Position numbers and translations under genes: made by a program. DNA of 64,000 nucleotides, taken from SB11 sp965249955. Lineage in GTDB: Bacteria; Bacteroidota; Bacteroidia; UBA8524. This document shows positions 38,314 through 49,800 of this stretch, piece by piece. The stretch lies in NCBI GenBank assembly GCA_965249955.1, contig OZ252261.1, positions 1,178,001 to 1,242,000 on the forward strand. The letters run 5' to 3'. Numbering within the stretch: the stretch's first letter is position 1; every line of letters begins with the position of its first letter. The notes beneath the pieces are model-generated. The model saw only the letters and a list, made by a program, of their open reading frames with translations, searched no databases and was not told the origin of the DNA.

Positions 38314-38721
38314 TTAATAGGCAACAAACCTAATAACAACATTTCCTACGGGGTCAATTGTTATACTAAAAGAAATATTTGGCACAGCACAGCCTGTAGG
38401 GTACCCGCTAACACCGTACGAATATGACACACCTGCAACGGGGCATGGAGAAAGAGGAATTGTAACCGAGCATGGAGGTGTTCCTGCCCCAGTTGGGCAC
38501 CCAAACTGAAATGTTAAATCACATGGCGGAGAAGTGGGGCAAGGATTCATTACTGACGCTGTTCCTCCACCCGCATTAACACAAACACGTTGCCCACAAT
38601 AGGTAACATTCATGTTTGACGCACTATTATTAACAACATCTAACGATTGAGATTGACCTTCAAAACTAAAGAAGGCAATAAGAGAGAAAATAAACACTAA
38701 GGAAAGGATTGACTTTTTCAT
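38314..38721 (-). CDS. small secreted cysteine-rich protein, unknown function
   Basis: 135 aa with a clear signal peptide (MKKSILSLVFIFSLIAFFSF..QSQ). The mature part of about 110 residues has eight cysteines and is Pro/Gly-rich (NPCPTSPPCDLTFQFGCP, IPLSPCPVAG), with no Lys and almost no acidic residues. There is no T9SS sorting domain, unlike every neighbour. It has its own -7 element and hairpin and lies between two giant genes on the same strand. I do not recognise the family. An even cysteine count suggests four disulfides. Confidence 0.75.
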   Translation of the reverse strand: MKKSILSLVFIFSLIAFFSFEGQSQSLDVVNNSASNMNVTYCGQRVCVNAGGGTASVMNPCPTSPPCDLTFQFGCPTGAGTPPCSVTIPLSPCPVAGVSYSYGVSGYPTGCAVPNISFSITIDPVGNVVIRFVAY

Positions 38722-38747
38722 AGTAGTAAATGAATTGATTAGTATAT

Positions 38748-38755
38748 CAAATATA
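38748..38755 (-). promoter_or_regulatory. -7 element TATATTTG of the small Cys-rich gene
   Basis: The reverse complement is TATATTTG (TAnnTTTG), 27 bp before its ATG. Confidence 0.5.
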
Positions 38756-38783
38756 AGCTATTCTATATTATCAGCAATAAATA

Positions 38784-38819
38784 AAAAAGCGGTTTTGCCT
38801 ATAGGCAAAACCGCTTTTT
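38784..38819 (-). terminator. terminator of PKD gene C
   Basis: A perfect 17-bp stem (38784-38800 with 38803-38819), A-rich on the left and T-rich on the right, immediately downstream of the stop at 38839. Confidence 0.9.
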
Positions 38820-38838
38820 AAGGTTTTAGAGATAAGTA

Positions 38839-41800
38839 TTATTTTGTAATAGTAACTTTTTGGAAGGTGCTATTACCGCTAACATCTGTTAAAGTAATAA
38901 AGTATACACCTGCCGACTGGCTACTAAGGTCAAAAGCAACTGCATCGCTACCTATTTCAGTTTGGTAGTTAGCTATTACTTTACCTAATATATCGGTTAC
39001 TCTTATGTTGTCTACACCTGCTTGGCCATCATATTTAACATAGAATAGACCTGAAGTAGGATTAGGATACACAACAAAGTTTCCTTGTTCTGCGCCTTGT
39101 ACTGAAAGTGGATTAACAACTACATCTGTTGTGGTAGAGTTTACACAACCATCAGGAGATACAACTACTAACCTAACTGTCCATTTTGAAGCAAAAGGAT
39201 AAATGTAGGTTGGGTTTTGAACGTCTGATGTACCACCATCTCCAAAGAACCATTTGTAGGTTACATTAGTAGCTGAAGTAGCAAAACGAATACCACCGTT
39301 ACCAGTATTAGCTGATGCAGGTATTATATCAACTGTTGGTATAGGGAAAACCTCAGCTGTTTTAGTTGTTGTATCAGAACATCCATTAACACCGGTGGCA
39401 ATAAGCGACACATTGTAGCTACCTGCACTAGCATAAGTAGTGGTAGCATCGGTAGTAGTTGGAGTATTGCTGTTACCTAAATCCCATTGGTAATTTAACG
39501 CACCTGAGCTTACAGTTGAGTTATTGGTAAAGATAGTAGCATTACCTGCACACACATCGTTTACAACAAAATCTGAAACTGGTTTTTCGCCTACGGTAAC
39601 TGTTTTGGTAGTTACACCTTCACAACCGTTGGTACTGTATGATTTCAACTCAATGGTATATGTACCTTGTGCTGGGTATGAGTGCGTTGGGTCGGTTAAT
39701 GATGATGTATTAGCATCACCAAAATTCCATTCATACGTGTTGGTAGAACCAGCAGGTACATTAGTAGTATTGGTTAACAATACGGTTTCGTTAGTACAAG
39801 CACCACCACCAATTGTAAAGTCAGCTTTAGGTGATTCTTTAAGCGTTACCGTTTTTGAAATACTATCTACACAACCCAAATCAGTTTGAGCATATAAAGT
39901 AGCATTGTATGTGTTGTAGTTAAAATAAGTGTGGTTTACGTTAATACCGGTGGCTTGTGAAGCATCACCAAAACTCCATAAATAACTTGCTAAACCAAAG
40001 CTAGGAGCGGTACTTGCGTTTTTAAACCCAACTGTTTTGTTATCACACTCGCCTAAGTCAACTGTAAATGAAGGTATAGCTCTAGGAGCTTGAGTTACAT
40101 ATTTAGTAACTTTATCTACACAACCGTTAACATCTACAGTAAGAGTAACCGCATATATACCGGGTTGAGCATATTGTTTTGCAGTTGAAGCACCTGTTCC
40201 GTTTGGAGAATTGTTGCCAAAATCCCATACGTAGGTAGGAGAACCACCGGGTAAGGTAGAAGCATCAGTAAAGGTAATTGGTGCACCTTCGCAAGCGTTT
40301 ACAAAATCAAAGTTAGGTTTAGGAACTTCATAAACGTTTACCGTTTTTATTGTTGAGTCTTTATATCCGTAGTTTGATGTAACTATCATTTTCACTTGGT
40401 AGTTACCGCCTTTGGTGTAAGTATGGAATGGGCTGGCCAAATCAGAAATACTACCATCAGCAAAATCCCAAGCATAGCTTAACGTTCCTGAAAGTATTGT
40501 TGATGAATTTGTAAATTCAATAGCATCACCTTCGCAAGCACTGGTTGAAGTAAAGCCAGGTTGAGGTCTTGGAGCTACAAATATTATACGCTCAACTGTT
40601 GAGTCGCAACCGTTATCGGCTCTAGTAATATTATAGCGTACTATAATAGTGCTATCTGTATAGCTGGTTGTAGGTTTTAATAAGAATTTACCGCTGGTTG
40701 TTGATGGGTTTGTTACTGTATAGTTGGCAGAAGGTACAGTAGTACCATTTACTGTTTTTACTGATACAGAAGCAATATTCCAAGTTGAACCAAAACCTGT
40801 GTTTAAGAAACCGGTTGGAGCTGTAAAATTATATTCGATTTGATCAGGATTAGCTACAATATCTGGTTGTGCCAATGTTCCTGCATTATATGTACCTTGG
40901 AAAGTAGAACCTTTTGTAAAAGCACCACCAACCGGCAATGGTTTTGCAGTGGCAGTAACAGGTATGCGTGTATTGCTTACACAAGCTTCGTGGTAAAAGA
41001 ATTGACCGTTAAAGGCAAAGCTACCACCAAACTGATTGTTAAATGTATCGCCTAAAGCTATACCCATAGAAGCTGTTATAGCTGTATTTTTTACTGTTTT
41101 AACACCGGTTGTGGTTTCAAAAATCAAGTTTTCATCAGCAAAAATATACACACCATAAACTCCCGGATCAATATAAATTGGTTTAGTAAGTGGAACGTTG
41201 GTAGCACTACCAAAGTTTCTAGCTCTTACTTTAACTCTATCAAGCAAAGTCCATGCACCGGGTGTTGTTACCGAGGTTGAGTATGAACCTTGTTTAACAT
41301 AAATAACTACTTCTTGTGTATTGCTAAGGTTTAAGTGTACTGCTAAACTATCAATAGTTACAGGCTTGTTCACCACAATATCAAACATATTACCGCCTTT
41401 TAAACCAGGGCCTGCATAGTTTGAACCTGCTATTCCAAAGTTTAAAGCTGAATCGCCAGAGTGTTTTACACCTGCGGCATAGTAAGTAACTGTGCTTGGA
41501 GCAGCAATTTTAGGAGTATTGAATGTATTACCCTGTCCCATTAGTGTACCACCAACTGCTTGGTTGTACCAGTAAACAGTGTTACCACTAACGGCACCAC
41601 CTGTAAGAGCTACGCTACCTGAACCACAACGATTGTTGTTTGTTGGTGAAGGGTTTGCTGTTGGCGAACCTAATACAGGTACATTACGCCTAACAGTATC
41701 ATCGTTTCTGTTGGTATCGTTTGGCACTCGTGCCCATGAAACTACGTTAAGATTAGCTCCATTAATACTATTAAATTTAAACAGTCTTGCAGTAGCAGTT

Positions 41801-42540
41801 TGACCTGTTACAATTGAATCTTTATAAAGAACACTGTCATTATAGGTAACCGGTGTACCGTTTACAGTACCTGTTACTTTTGCGCCAATATAAAAATTAC
41901 CAATTTTAACTAAACCTATGTTTTGTATTTCTACTGTAATAGAGTCAGATGAGTTACCACAGTTACCAGACTTATTGTAGGTAGATTTTGCAAGAGCATG
42001 AGTACCCGGTAGGGCACCTTGCCATATTTCAATTTCTCTAAAGTTTAAGTTTGATTGCTGTCCCGTACCTGGTGTCCAGTTAGTAATTCTAAGCTTATCA
42101 GTAACAACAATAGGGAAAGTGATGTCGTTAATACAAACTTGTGGCAAGCCAGAAAATGTATAATGGTTTATCCACGAGCTACCGTTCCAGTATTGTATTG
42201 TTCCACCAGTAAGAAAACGACCAGTAGTCTGCCCGTGGTGAATCGTGATTTTGTTGATGGGATAGGTTTGATTCCAGCTCCACTCCATGTACTCAGTACC
42301 ATTAGGAGGAGTTGTAGTCCAAATAAAAGCCTCTTGCCCACCGCAAGTACCTAGCGATAAATCATTAATAGTGTTCCAGTTCCATAAGTATGGAGTGAAG
42401 GTTCCCGATCCATTACCCGTAGCAGTTGCCAACGGAGCAATGTTTTGCGCTTGAGAGCTTAAAGAGCTAGCAAACAGCATTAATAAAACAGTGGCTACCC
42501 CAACGGATTGCCCCAATAGTCTTGTAAATTTTTTTCTCAT
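38839..42540 (-). CDS. giant secreted PKD protein C (discoidin-like N-terminus, T9SS type A)
   Basis: 1233 aa with a signal peptide of about 32 residues (ending SSQAQ). Residues about 33-175 look like an F5/8 type C (discoidin) carbohydrate-binding domain (NIAPLATATGNGSG, then INKITIHHGQTTGRF, NGSSWINHY and FREIEIWQG). Then come the CARDB-like and Ig-like domains, the beta-sandwich (LKGGNMFDIVVNKPVTIDS to IDPGVYGVYIFAD), the pre-PKD module (KGSTFQGTYNAGTL to IFVAPRP), six PKD domains at about 658-1150, and a sorting domain from FVVYPNPTSGLF. The N-terminal domain suggests glycan binding. Confidence 0.9.
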   Translation of the reverse strand: MRKKFTRLLGQSVGVATVLLMLFASSLSSQAQNIAPLATATGNGSGTFTPYLWNWNTINDLSLGTCGGQEAFIWTTTPPNGTEYMEWSWNQTYPINKITIHHGQTTGRFLTGGTIQYWNGSSWINHYTFSGLPQVCINDITFPIVVTDKLRITNWTPGTGQQSNLNFREIEIWQGALPGTHALAKSTYNKSGNCGNSSDSITVEIQNIGLVKIGNFYIGAKVTGTVNGTPVTYNDSVLYKDSIVTGQTATARLFKFNSINGANLNVVSWARVPNDTNRNDDTVRRNVPVLGSPTANPSPTNNNRCGSGSVALTGGAVSGNTVYWYNQAVGGTLMGQGNTFNTPKIAAPSTVTYYAAGVKHSGDSALNFGIAGSNYAGPGLKGGNMFDIVVNKPVTIDSLAVHLNLSNTQEVVIYVKQGSYSTSVTTPGAWTLLDRVKVRARNFGSATNVPLTKPIYIDPGVYGVYIFADENLIFETTTGVKTVKNTAITASMGIALGDTFNNQFGGSFAFNGQFFYHEACVSNTRIPVTATAKPLPVGGAFTKGSTFQGTYNAGTLAQPDIVANPDQIEYNFTAPTGFLNTGFGSTWNIASVSVKTVNGTTVPSANYTVTNPSTTSGKFLLKPTTSYTDSTIIVRYNITRADNGCDSTVERIIFVAPRPQPGFTSTSACEGDAIEFTNSSTILSGTLSYAWDFADGSISDLASPFHTYTKGGNYQVKMIVTSNYGYKDSTIKTVNVYEVPKPNFDFVNACEGAPITFTDASTLPGGSPTYVWDFGNNSPNGTGASTAKQYAQPGIYAVTLTVDVNGCVDKVTKYVTQAPRAIPSFTVDLGECDNKTVGFKNASTAPSFGLASYLWSFGDASQATGINVNHTYFNYNTYNATLYAQTDLGCVDSISKTVTLKESPKADFTIGGGACTNETVLLTNTTNVPAGSTNTYEWNFGDANTSSLTDPTHSYPAQGTYTIELKSYSTNGCEGVTTKTVTVGEKPVSDFVVNDVCAGNATIFTNNSTVSSGALNYQWDLGNSNTPTTTDATTTYASAGSYNVSLIATGVNGCSDTTTKTAEVFPIPTVDIIPASANTGNGGIRFATSATNVTYKWFFGDGGTSDVQNPTYIYPFASKWTVRLVVVSPDGCVNSTTTDVVVNPLSVQGAEQGNFVVYPNPTSGLFYVKYDGQAGVDNIRVTDILGKVIANYQTEIGSDAVAFDLSSQSAGVYFITLTDVSGNSTFQKVTITK

Positions 42541-42573
42541 ATCTACCTTATAATTTTAAGAACTTAAAATAAA

Positions 42574-42612
42574 AATGGGCTTGTACCCATATTGCAAGGT
42601 AACAAGCCCATT
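42574..42612 (-). terminator. terminator of PKD gene D
   Basis: An 11-bp stem AATGGGCTTGT/ACAAGCCCATT (42574-42584 with 42602-42612), with a T-run on the minus strand. Confidence 0.85.
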
Positions 42613-42633
42613 ACTATTATGCAAGTATTAATT

Positions 42634-45600
42634 TTACTTTACTATTTTGATTTTATCGCTAATCACCTCATTATCAGATATTATTTTAATAAAATACATA
42701 CCTGCTTTTAGTAAACTTAGATCGATAAGAATATTTTCTTGTGCTGAAAAATCAACCACATTAGAATACACTTCCCTACCTAATACATCCATTACTTGCA
42801 AAGTTCTTACCCCTTCAACACCTTTTGTATGAATACCTACCAAGCCACTACTAGGGTTTGGGTATATATTTAAACTATTGGCTTCAACACCTTCAACACC
42901 TAAGACATTAATTTTAACTTCTTGGGTGGTGTGTGATTTACATCCGTTCTCTTCAACTTCAAGGGTAACCATAAATATACCCAGCCCTGAATTAAACTTG
43001 TATTCGTGTTTGTTTTTATTGTTGCTTTTTCCACCATCGCCATATATCCATGTATATTTAGCCGTTCCATTAGGGCTTGCCGGTGTAAGCGTTATGCCTC
43101 CGTTACCTGTTTTTGAACTTTCTATTAAAAAGTTACTGTTTGGAGTGGCTGTTATAGAAATGCTTTTGCTAGCACTGGCACTACAACCTATACCTGAAGT
43201 AGCAATTAGGCTAACTGAGTAGTTACCTGCGGTAGCATAGTTTGCAACAGGGTTAGTGCTGGTGCTATTACCATTGCCTAAATCCCAAGCATAGGTTAAT
43301 GTTCCCACTGATACTTTTGAACTGTTTCTAAGCACAACATCTTTGCCTTCACAAGCATTAACAGGCATATCAAAACCCACTAATGGTTTCTCGCCAAATG
43401 TAACCATTGCTTCTTTTTGGGTTGAACAACCATTGGTTGATGTGGCTTTAAGAACTACTTTATAATTGCCTACTGCGGTGTAAGTATAACTACCGTTTTT
43501 AGATGTACTATTAGCACCATCTTCGCCAAAACTCCACTCATACCCCACTGCTGTGCCGCTTGGCTCGTTGGTATTGTTGGTATAGGTTACAACTTCGCCA
43601 ATACATTTGCCCACAGTTACAAAATCAGCAACGGGTGCTTCGGTAATAATAAACGTTTTGCTTGCAGTATCAGCACAACCGTATTCATTTCTGGCAACAA
43701 GTTTAATGGTGTAGCTACCTGTATTTGCATAAGTGGCTGCACCTTGTTTTGTTTGAGCTACAACGCCATTACCATACTCCCAACTATAGCCTGTATTGCC
43801 TGATGCTACTGATGTATTATTAAACATCACTTGGCTTTGATTACATATTGTTGCTGGCAAAACAAAATCAGCTTTTGGTTTTTTAAAGTAACTAACCGGT
43901 TTGGTTACAGTGGTAGCACAGTTTTTTGCATCGGTAACAGTTAGCGATACAAAGTATGAACCCGGTGATGTATATACATAGCTAGGGCTTGGCATAGCCG
44001 ATGTGCCTTTTTTATCGCCAAAATCCCAACTGTATATAGGTGACCCATTGGCTACTACTGAGCTATTAGTAAACGGAACTGCGTTGCCCTCACATTTGTT
44101 ATCATACAAATAGTTGGCTTTGGGTGCTTCAAAAACGGTTACTGTTTTTGTGGCAGTGTTACTATATCCATAGTTTGATGTTGCTGTTAGTTTTACAGTA
44201 TAAGTACCAAATGTTGCATATGTTTTAGCATTATCAGCAAAATCGCTGATAGTACCATCGCCAAACTCCCATTTGTATTTCATAGTACCGCTGCTAATGG
44301 TTGATTTGCTTATCAAGTCTACAGCTTCCTTTTCACATACATCAGTAGCATCTATAACGGCAACCGGCCTTGGTGCAACAAATATTGCACGCTCTACAAG
44401 TGGAGCTTCACACAAAGTAGTTAGTGAATAGGCTGCCAAACTTATATATATAGTATCATCTGTAAGCGTAGCTCCCGGTTTTACTTTTATTTTATAATTT
44501 CCGCTTGAGCTGGCATTTGTACGAACTATGTTTGATGGATTAATGGTTGCATTTTTTGCTGTTGTAGAAATAAATGTATTTACTACCCAAGTTGAACCGT
44601 AACCACTGTTTAAGTATCCAGTAGGGTTAGTAAACTCATAGTTAATCTCATCAGGGTTTGCTACAACATCAGGGTCGTTAGCATTACCCGTTAAAAATTG
44701 ACCTTGAAATGCTGCTCCCTTAGTAATTTCAGAACCAATAGGTGATGGTTTTACATTTACACTGTAAGGCCCATACTTAGGTTTGTTGGCAATACTTGCT
44801 CTAATATCTGCCATACCTACTGTATTATATTCAACTTGTTTACTAAATGTAAACTGAGCCGAATCACCCGGGTTTATTTTTCCAATAAATGGCTGAACCA
44901 CAGGGTTAATAGCATTAACAGTATAGGTTACATTAAAACCTGAGATAGCTATAGCCGAATTGTTTTTAATCCAAACTTTAACATCGTCTTTTTGTCCGCG
45001 GCACATTTGTGAGCCGTTTGGCATTTCGATTTTGTTAACATTGGCATCAATAGTAAACTCTAATGCACCCGGGTCGGGGGCTATTAAGCTGCGAGGAACA
45101 CCATTAAAATCGGTAACTACATTTGCAATAGGCACACCCAAATCGTCAAGGTTTACCGACTGGGGAATAAGCTGTGCCCCAATTGTAGTGCTTTTAAAGC
45201 TAGGATCAACAAAGGTAGAGTTTGCATCAAAGGGCGAACCGGGTGCTGTTACCGCTTGCCATAAGGCAGGGGTTTGTTGGTTTCCGCCATAGTATCCTGT
45301 GTTTCCATTAGTGCCCGTAACATATATATTGTTATAGTCAATATCCATTATGGTAGTAATACCACCATTGTATATACCAAAGCGTGTAGTTGTACCCGGC
45401 AAGTCAAGGTTTATAATATTATTTTTTATCCTACGGCCTGTGTAGCTGCAACTTAAATATACACCGTACTGTGTGCCCGATGTGGGTGTATTGTTTTGGT
45501 GCGATATTGTATTGTGTGTAATATCTACATTGTATGAGCAAGATAGGTATATACCAAACCACGAACCGTTTGAAGTGTTATTATAAATAAGGTTGTTTGA

Positions 45601-46557
45601 TACATCGTGTTGTGTGGTTGAGTTTGTATTACTTGTATAAAATATACCGTAAAAAGTAGAAGTAGTAGATACTGCTTGGAACAGGTTAAATATCTCGTTA
45701 TTTTTTACTTTAGTATCAACAGATAGCCCCACATATACGCCATAGGTAGTAGATATACGGGTGTAGTTGGCATCGCGGGTGATTTTGTTTCTTTCAAACA
45801 ACAAATCATTACAGTTGTAAAAATAGTTACCATAAATGTAAAAGTTTTTAATGGTATTGTTGATGAGTTTTATGCCTGATACAATAGTGTTTGAAGATTG
45901 TGCATACAGGCACATTCCATAATATGGCCCGTTAGTTGTTCCGCCGGTTAATACACAGTTCTGAACTGTAAGGTACTTACAGTTTGTGCCCGAACTTGCG
46001 GGTGATGTGGTGCTGGCAGTAGCGGTAATACACACACTATTTAGCGAACTGGTACTGGTTATGTTAGGCACACGAACAGTGCACCCATCAAATGTAACAT
46101 AATCAGAGTTATTGGTTAACCTAACACCCCATGCGTATGTTACGCCTAAAGCTTGTATGGTTAAGTCTTTTATCGTTAACCAATCAGCACCATTTATCAT
46201 TAAAGTGTGTTGTGCCGAAGAAGACGTAGCACTAAAACTTAGTGTTTGCCCATTTCCATTAATCGTAATGGTATTGGTAGCACTGGCTCCACTTATTGCA
46301 TTTGCGCTTACTTGCTCAGTATAAGGGCCGTTAAGCACACTTACAGTAACTGCCCCATTTACTCCATTAGTAGCAAGAGCTGTAAATAGTGATTGAAAGC
46401 TAGTGTAATTTGTAGTTGATGCCACCACACTTTTGTTAATGGTATAACTACCACTCATTGGTGCGGCAAAGACAGATAAAGGAATACATAACAGCAGCAC
46501 CGCCACCATTTTTAAACCTAAATACCTGATTGAGAGTGTTTTGTAAAGTTTCATCAT
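42634..46557 (-). CDS. giant secreted beta-helix/PKD protein D (T9SS type A)
   Basis: 1307 aa with a signal peptide of about 31 residues. A conserved opening block follows (PMSGSYTINKSVVAST, then TITINGNGQTL), and then a right-handed parallel beta-helix to about residue 430 (LINNTIKNFYIYGNYF, KVKNNEIFNLF, NVDITHNTISHQ, RRIKNNIINL). A CARDB-like domain lies at about 500-590 and the shared pre-PKD module ends at IFVAPRP. Six PKD domains run from about 730 to 1220, and LNIYPNPSSGLV opens the sorting domain. The -7-like sequence TAGTTTCG at 46582-46589 (complement) is imperfect. Its helix core closely resembles that of protein E. Confidence 0.9.
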   Translation of the reverse strand: MMKLYKTLSIRYLGLKMVAVLLLCIPLSVFAAPMSGSYTINKSVVASTTNYTSFQSLFTALATNGVNGAVTVSVLNGPYTEQVSANAISGASATNTITINGNGQTLSFSATSSSAQHTLMINGADWLTIKDLTIQALGVTYAWGVRLTNNSDYVTFDGCTVRVPNITSTSSLNSVCITATASTTSPASSGTNCKYLTVQNCVLTGGTTNGPYYGMCLYAQSSNTIVSGIKLINNTIKNFYIYGNYFYNCNDLLFERNKITRDANYTRISTTYGVYVGLSVDTKVKNNEIFNLFQAVSTTSTFYGIFYTSNTNSTTQHDVSNNLIYNNTSNGSWFGIYLSCSYNVDITHNTISHQNNTPTSGTQYGVYLSCSYTGRRIKNNIINLDLPGTTTRFGIYNGGITTIMDIDYNNIYVTGTNGNTGYYGGNQQTPALWQAVTAPGSPFDANSTFVDPSFKSTTIGAQLIPQSVNLDDLGVPIANVVTDFNGVPRSLIAPDPGALEFTIDANVNKIEMPNGSQMCRGQKDDVKVWIKNNSAIAISGFNVTYTVNAINPVVQPFIGKINPGDSAQFTFSKQVEYNTVGMADIRASIANKPKYGPYSVNVKPSPIGSEITKGAAFQGQFLTGNANDPDVVANPDEINYEFTNPTGYLNSGYGSTWVVNTFISTTAKNATINPSNIVRTNASSSGNYKIKVKPGATLTDDTIYISLAAYSLTTLCEAPLVERAIFVAPRPVAVIDATDVCEKEAVDLISKSTISSGTMKYKWEFGDGTISDFADNAKTYATFGTYTVKLTATSNYGYSNTATKTVTVFEAPKANYLYDNKCEGNAVPFTNSSVVANGSPIYSWDFGDKKGTSAMPSPSYVYTSPGSYFVSLTVTDAKNCATTVTKPVSYFKKPKADFVLPATICNQSQVMFNNTSVASGNTGYSWEYGNGVVAQTKQGAATYANTGSYTIKLVARNEYGCADTASKTFIITEAPVADFVTVGKCIGEVVTYTNNTNEPSGTAVGYEWSFGEDGANSTSKNGSYTYTAVGNYKVVLKATSTNGCSTQKEAMVTFGEKPLVGFDMPVNACEGKDVVLRNSSKVSVGTLTYAWDLGNGNSTSTNPVANYATAGNYSVSLIATSGIGCSASASKSISITATPNSNFLIESSKTGNGGITLTPASPNGTAKYTWIYGDGGKSNNKNKHEYKFNSGLGIFMVTLEVEENGCKSHTTQEVKINVLGVEGVEANSLNIYPNPSSGLVGIHTKGVEGVRTLQVMDVLGREVYSNVVDFSAQENILIDLSLLKAGMYFIKIISDNEVISDKIKIVK

Positions 46558-46748
46558 ATTACTTACATTTAGTTGGTAACACGAAACTATGTAAAAAGAA
46601 ATATCAAAAAATCAAGTTAAATTCATGTGAATTTTAACTCTAATTTCAATATGATTAAGAAGCTTAAAAATGCTATAAAGTAAGTTTAAAAATTTTTTTT
46701 GTGATATGCCCTAAATTCTTATTTGTTATTACAACTGCTTGAAAAATG

Positions 46749-46778
46749 AAAATGCCGCCGAAATTTCGGCGGCATTTT
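46749..46778 (-). terminator. terminator of PKD gene E
   Basis: A perfect 30-bp palindrome (15-bp arms) with AAAA/TTTT ends, 40 bp downstream of the stop at 46818. Confidence 0.92.
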
Positions 46779-46817
46779 TACCAATTTATATCATGTATGT
46801 AACTGAATTACATATAA

Positions 46818-49800
46818 TTACTGTGTAATTATGATTTTTTTATTGAATAAACCACCATCAGTAATTACTTGCACAAAGTATACACCTGCTTTTGTAGTGC
46901 CCATATCTATTGCATAGCTTTTTTGGGTGCTATTGATAGGCTGAGTGGTAACCAACCTACCTGCTACATCAACTACTTGTATACTCACAACACCATTAAC
47001 ACTGTTTAGATCAACATTTACCCATCCGCTACTGGGGTTGGGGTAGATGTTGATGTTGTTTGCATCAACAGCTTGTGTGCTCAACACATTAATGCGAACA
47101 TCTTTGCTTGTATTGCTCTGGCATCCGTCGTTATCTATTATCAAGGTAACGTTAAATAATCCCAGTTGACCATTGTAAGCATAGGTGTGTTTGCCTTTTT
47201 CGTTGCTCTTACCTCCGTCGCCATACAACCATGTATAGTCGCCTGAACCGTTAGGGGCTATCGGGGTTATTTCTATTCCTCCGTTCCCTGTCTTAGCACT
47301 CGCTATTGTAAAATCACTATTCGGTAGTGCTTGTATGGTGATGCTTTGTGTGGCGGTTGCATTACAGCCTATGCCTGAGGTGGCGGTTAGGCTTATGGTG
47401 TAGTTGCCTGCTGTTGTATAGTTGGCTATGGGGTTGGTGCTTTGGCTTGTGCCGTTGCCCATGTCCCAATCGTAGGTTAGGCCGCCTTGTGATACTACGG
47501 AGTTGTTGGTTAGTATCACGTCTTCGCCTGCACAGGCTTTGGCAGGAGCTGCAAACGATACAATGGGTTTTTCGCCAAAGGTTACGGTTTGCGTTTTGCT
47601 GGTGCTACAGCCGTTGGTGCTGCTTGCTATTAACTCTATCTCGTATTCGCCTACTGATTGGTAGGTATAGCTAGGGTCTTTGGCGGTGCTGTTTGCGCCG
47701 TCTTCGCCTAGTTTCCATTGGTAGCCTACGCTGGTACCGCTTGGCTCGTTGGTGGTATTGGTGATGCTTACGGCTTCTCCTATACATTGTCCGTTTATGG
47801 TAAAGTCGGCTATGGGTGCTTCGGTAATGCTAATGGTTTGTGTGTTTACATCGGTGCATCCGTAGTCGTTCTGAGCGGTTAAGGTTATGGTATAGCTGCC
47901 TGCTGCTGCATAGCTGGTTGTTCCGTTTTTGCTGTTGGCTTGCTGGCTGTTACCAAAGTCCCATGTATAACCGGTATTGCCTGCAGGGGTACTGGTGTTA
48001 TCTAGTTGTATGGGGTTTTGCGCACAGTTTAATGTGGGCATGGTAAAGTCGGCTATGGGGTTTGCGCTGTACGTTATTGGCTGACTAAGGCTGGTAGCAC
48101 AATTGTTGGCGTCGGTTATGGTTAATGTAGCAAAGTATAGGTCGGGGCTAGTATAGGTATAGCTGGGGCTAGGACTGCTACTGGTGCCTATTCCATCGCC
48201 AAAGTCCCAACTGTAGCTGGGGCTGCCGCCAGGTACTGTAGAGTTATCGGTAAATGGTACGGCACTGCCTTCGCATTTGTTGTCGTAGGTAAAGTCTACT
48301 ACGGGGCTTTGGTGTACTGTAACGGTTTTGGTGATGTTATCGGTGTAGCCGTAGTTGCTGGTTACGGTTAGTTTTACGCTATAGGTACCAAATGTTGCGT
48401 ATGTTTTAGCGTTGTCGGCAAAGTCGCTGGTGCTGCCGTCGCCAAACTCCCATTTGTATTTCATGGTTCCTGTGCTCAGGCTACTGGTGCTTTGCAGGCT
48501 CACTTCTTCGCGCTCGCACACATCGGTATAGGTAAAGTCGGCTGTGGGACGGGGGGCTATAAAGATATGGCGTTCTAGTATCGGGGCTTCGCAAAGGGTG
48601 GTTAGTGAGTAGGCGGCTAGTTTAATTACTACGGTGTCATCGGTTAAGCTAGTGCTCGGTTTAACTAGTATTTTATAGTTGTTACTGCTATTGGCATCGG
48701 TGGTGCTTATGTCGCCCGCCGGGATGCTCGCATTTTTTACTGTTGAGGTTATGAAGGTGTTTATACTCCAAGTGGTTCCGTAGTCTTTTTTGTCGTATCC
48801 TGTTGGGGCGGTTACTTCATAGGTTAGCTGATCGGGGTTGGCTAATATATCGGGGTCGGTGGTATTGCCGGTGTAGTATTGTCCTTGAAAGGGGCTTCCT
48901 TTGGTTATTTCTGCGCCTATCGGTGAGGGGTTTATGGCTATACCGTAGTTGCCTACGGGGGGTTTGCTGCCTATATAGGCGTTGATGATGTCGTTACCGG
49001 TATTGGTGAACGTTAATGGGGTTGAAAAGTTGTGTTGTGCACTGTCGCCTGCGGGAATGCTGCCAACAAACGGTTCGGTAATGCTTACGGGGTTGTCGCC
49101 TGTGCTGGTATAGGTTACGCTAAAGTTGTCCAGGGTAAATCCTGCGTTGTTTTTTATCCATACGCTTACCATATCGGTCTCACCTTGGCACGCTAAGCTG
49201 CCGCCTGAGGTGCTTACTTGGGTTACGTTGGCATCTATGGTGAATTCTACGGCGCCGGGATCGGGGGCGGTTAAACTGCGTGGTGCGCCACTGTAATCGG
49301 TACTAATGCCTGATATGGGGGTTCCTAAGTCGTCTAATGCTACGGCGCGAGGAATTAATTGGCTGCCGTTGGTGCTGCTTACAAAGTTGGGGGATACGAA
49401 GGCGGAGTTGGCATCATAGGGGGAACCGGGACCTGTTACTGCTTGCCACAAGGCAGGGGTCTTTTGTGGGCCACCGTAATAGCCGGTATTACCGTTGCTG
49501 CCTGTTACATAAATATTGTTATGGTCAATATCCATGCTGGTGCTGGTATTGTTGTATATACCATAACGGGTGGTAGTACCCGGCATATCTAAGGTGATGA
49601 TATTGTTTTTTATACTACGGCCGGTGTAGCTGCAACTCATGTATATACCGTATTGTGTGCCCGATGTAGGAGTAGCATTTTCGTGAGAAACTGTATTGTG
49701 GCTAATATCTAAATTGTAACTGCATGAGGCATAAATTCCATACCAAGTACCTCTTGAATTATTGTTATAGATACGGTTGTTCGATACCTCGTGTTGGGTG

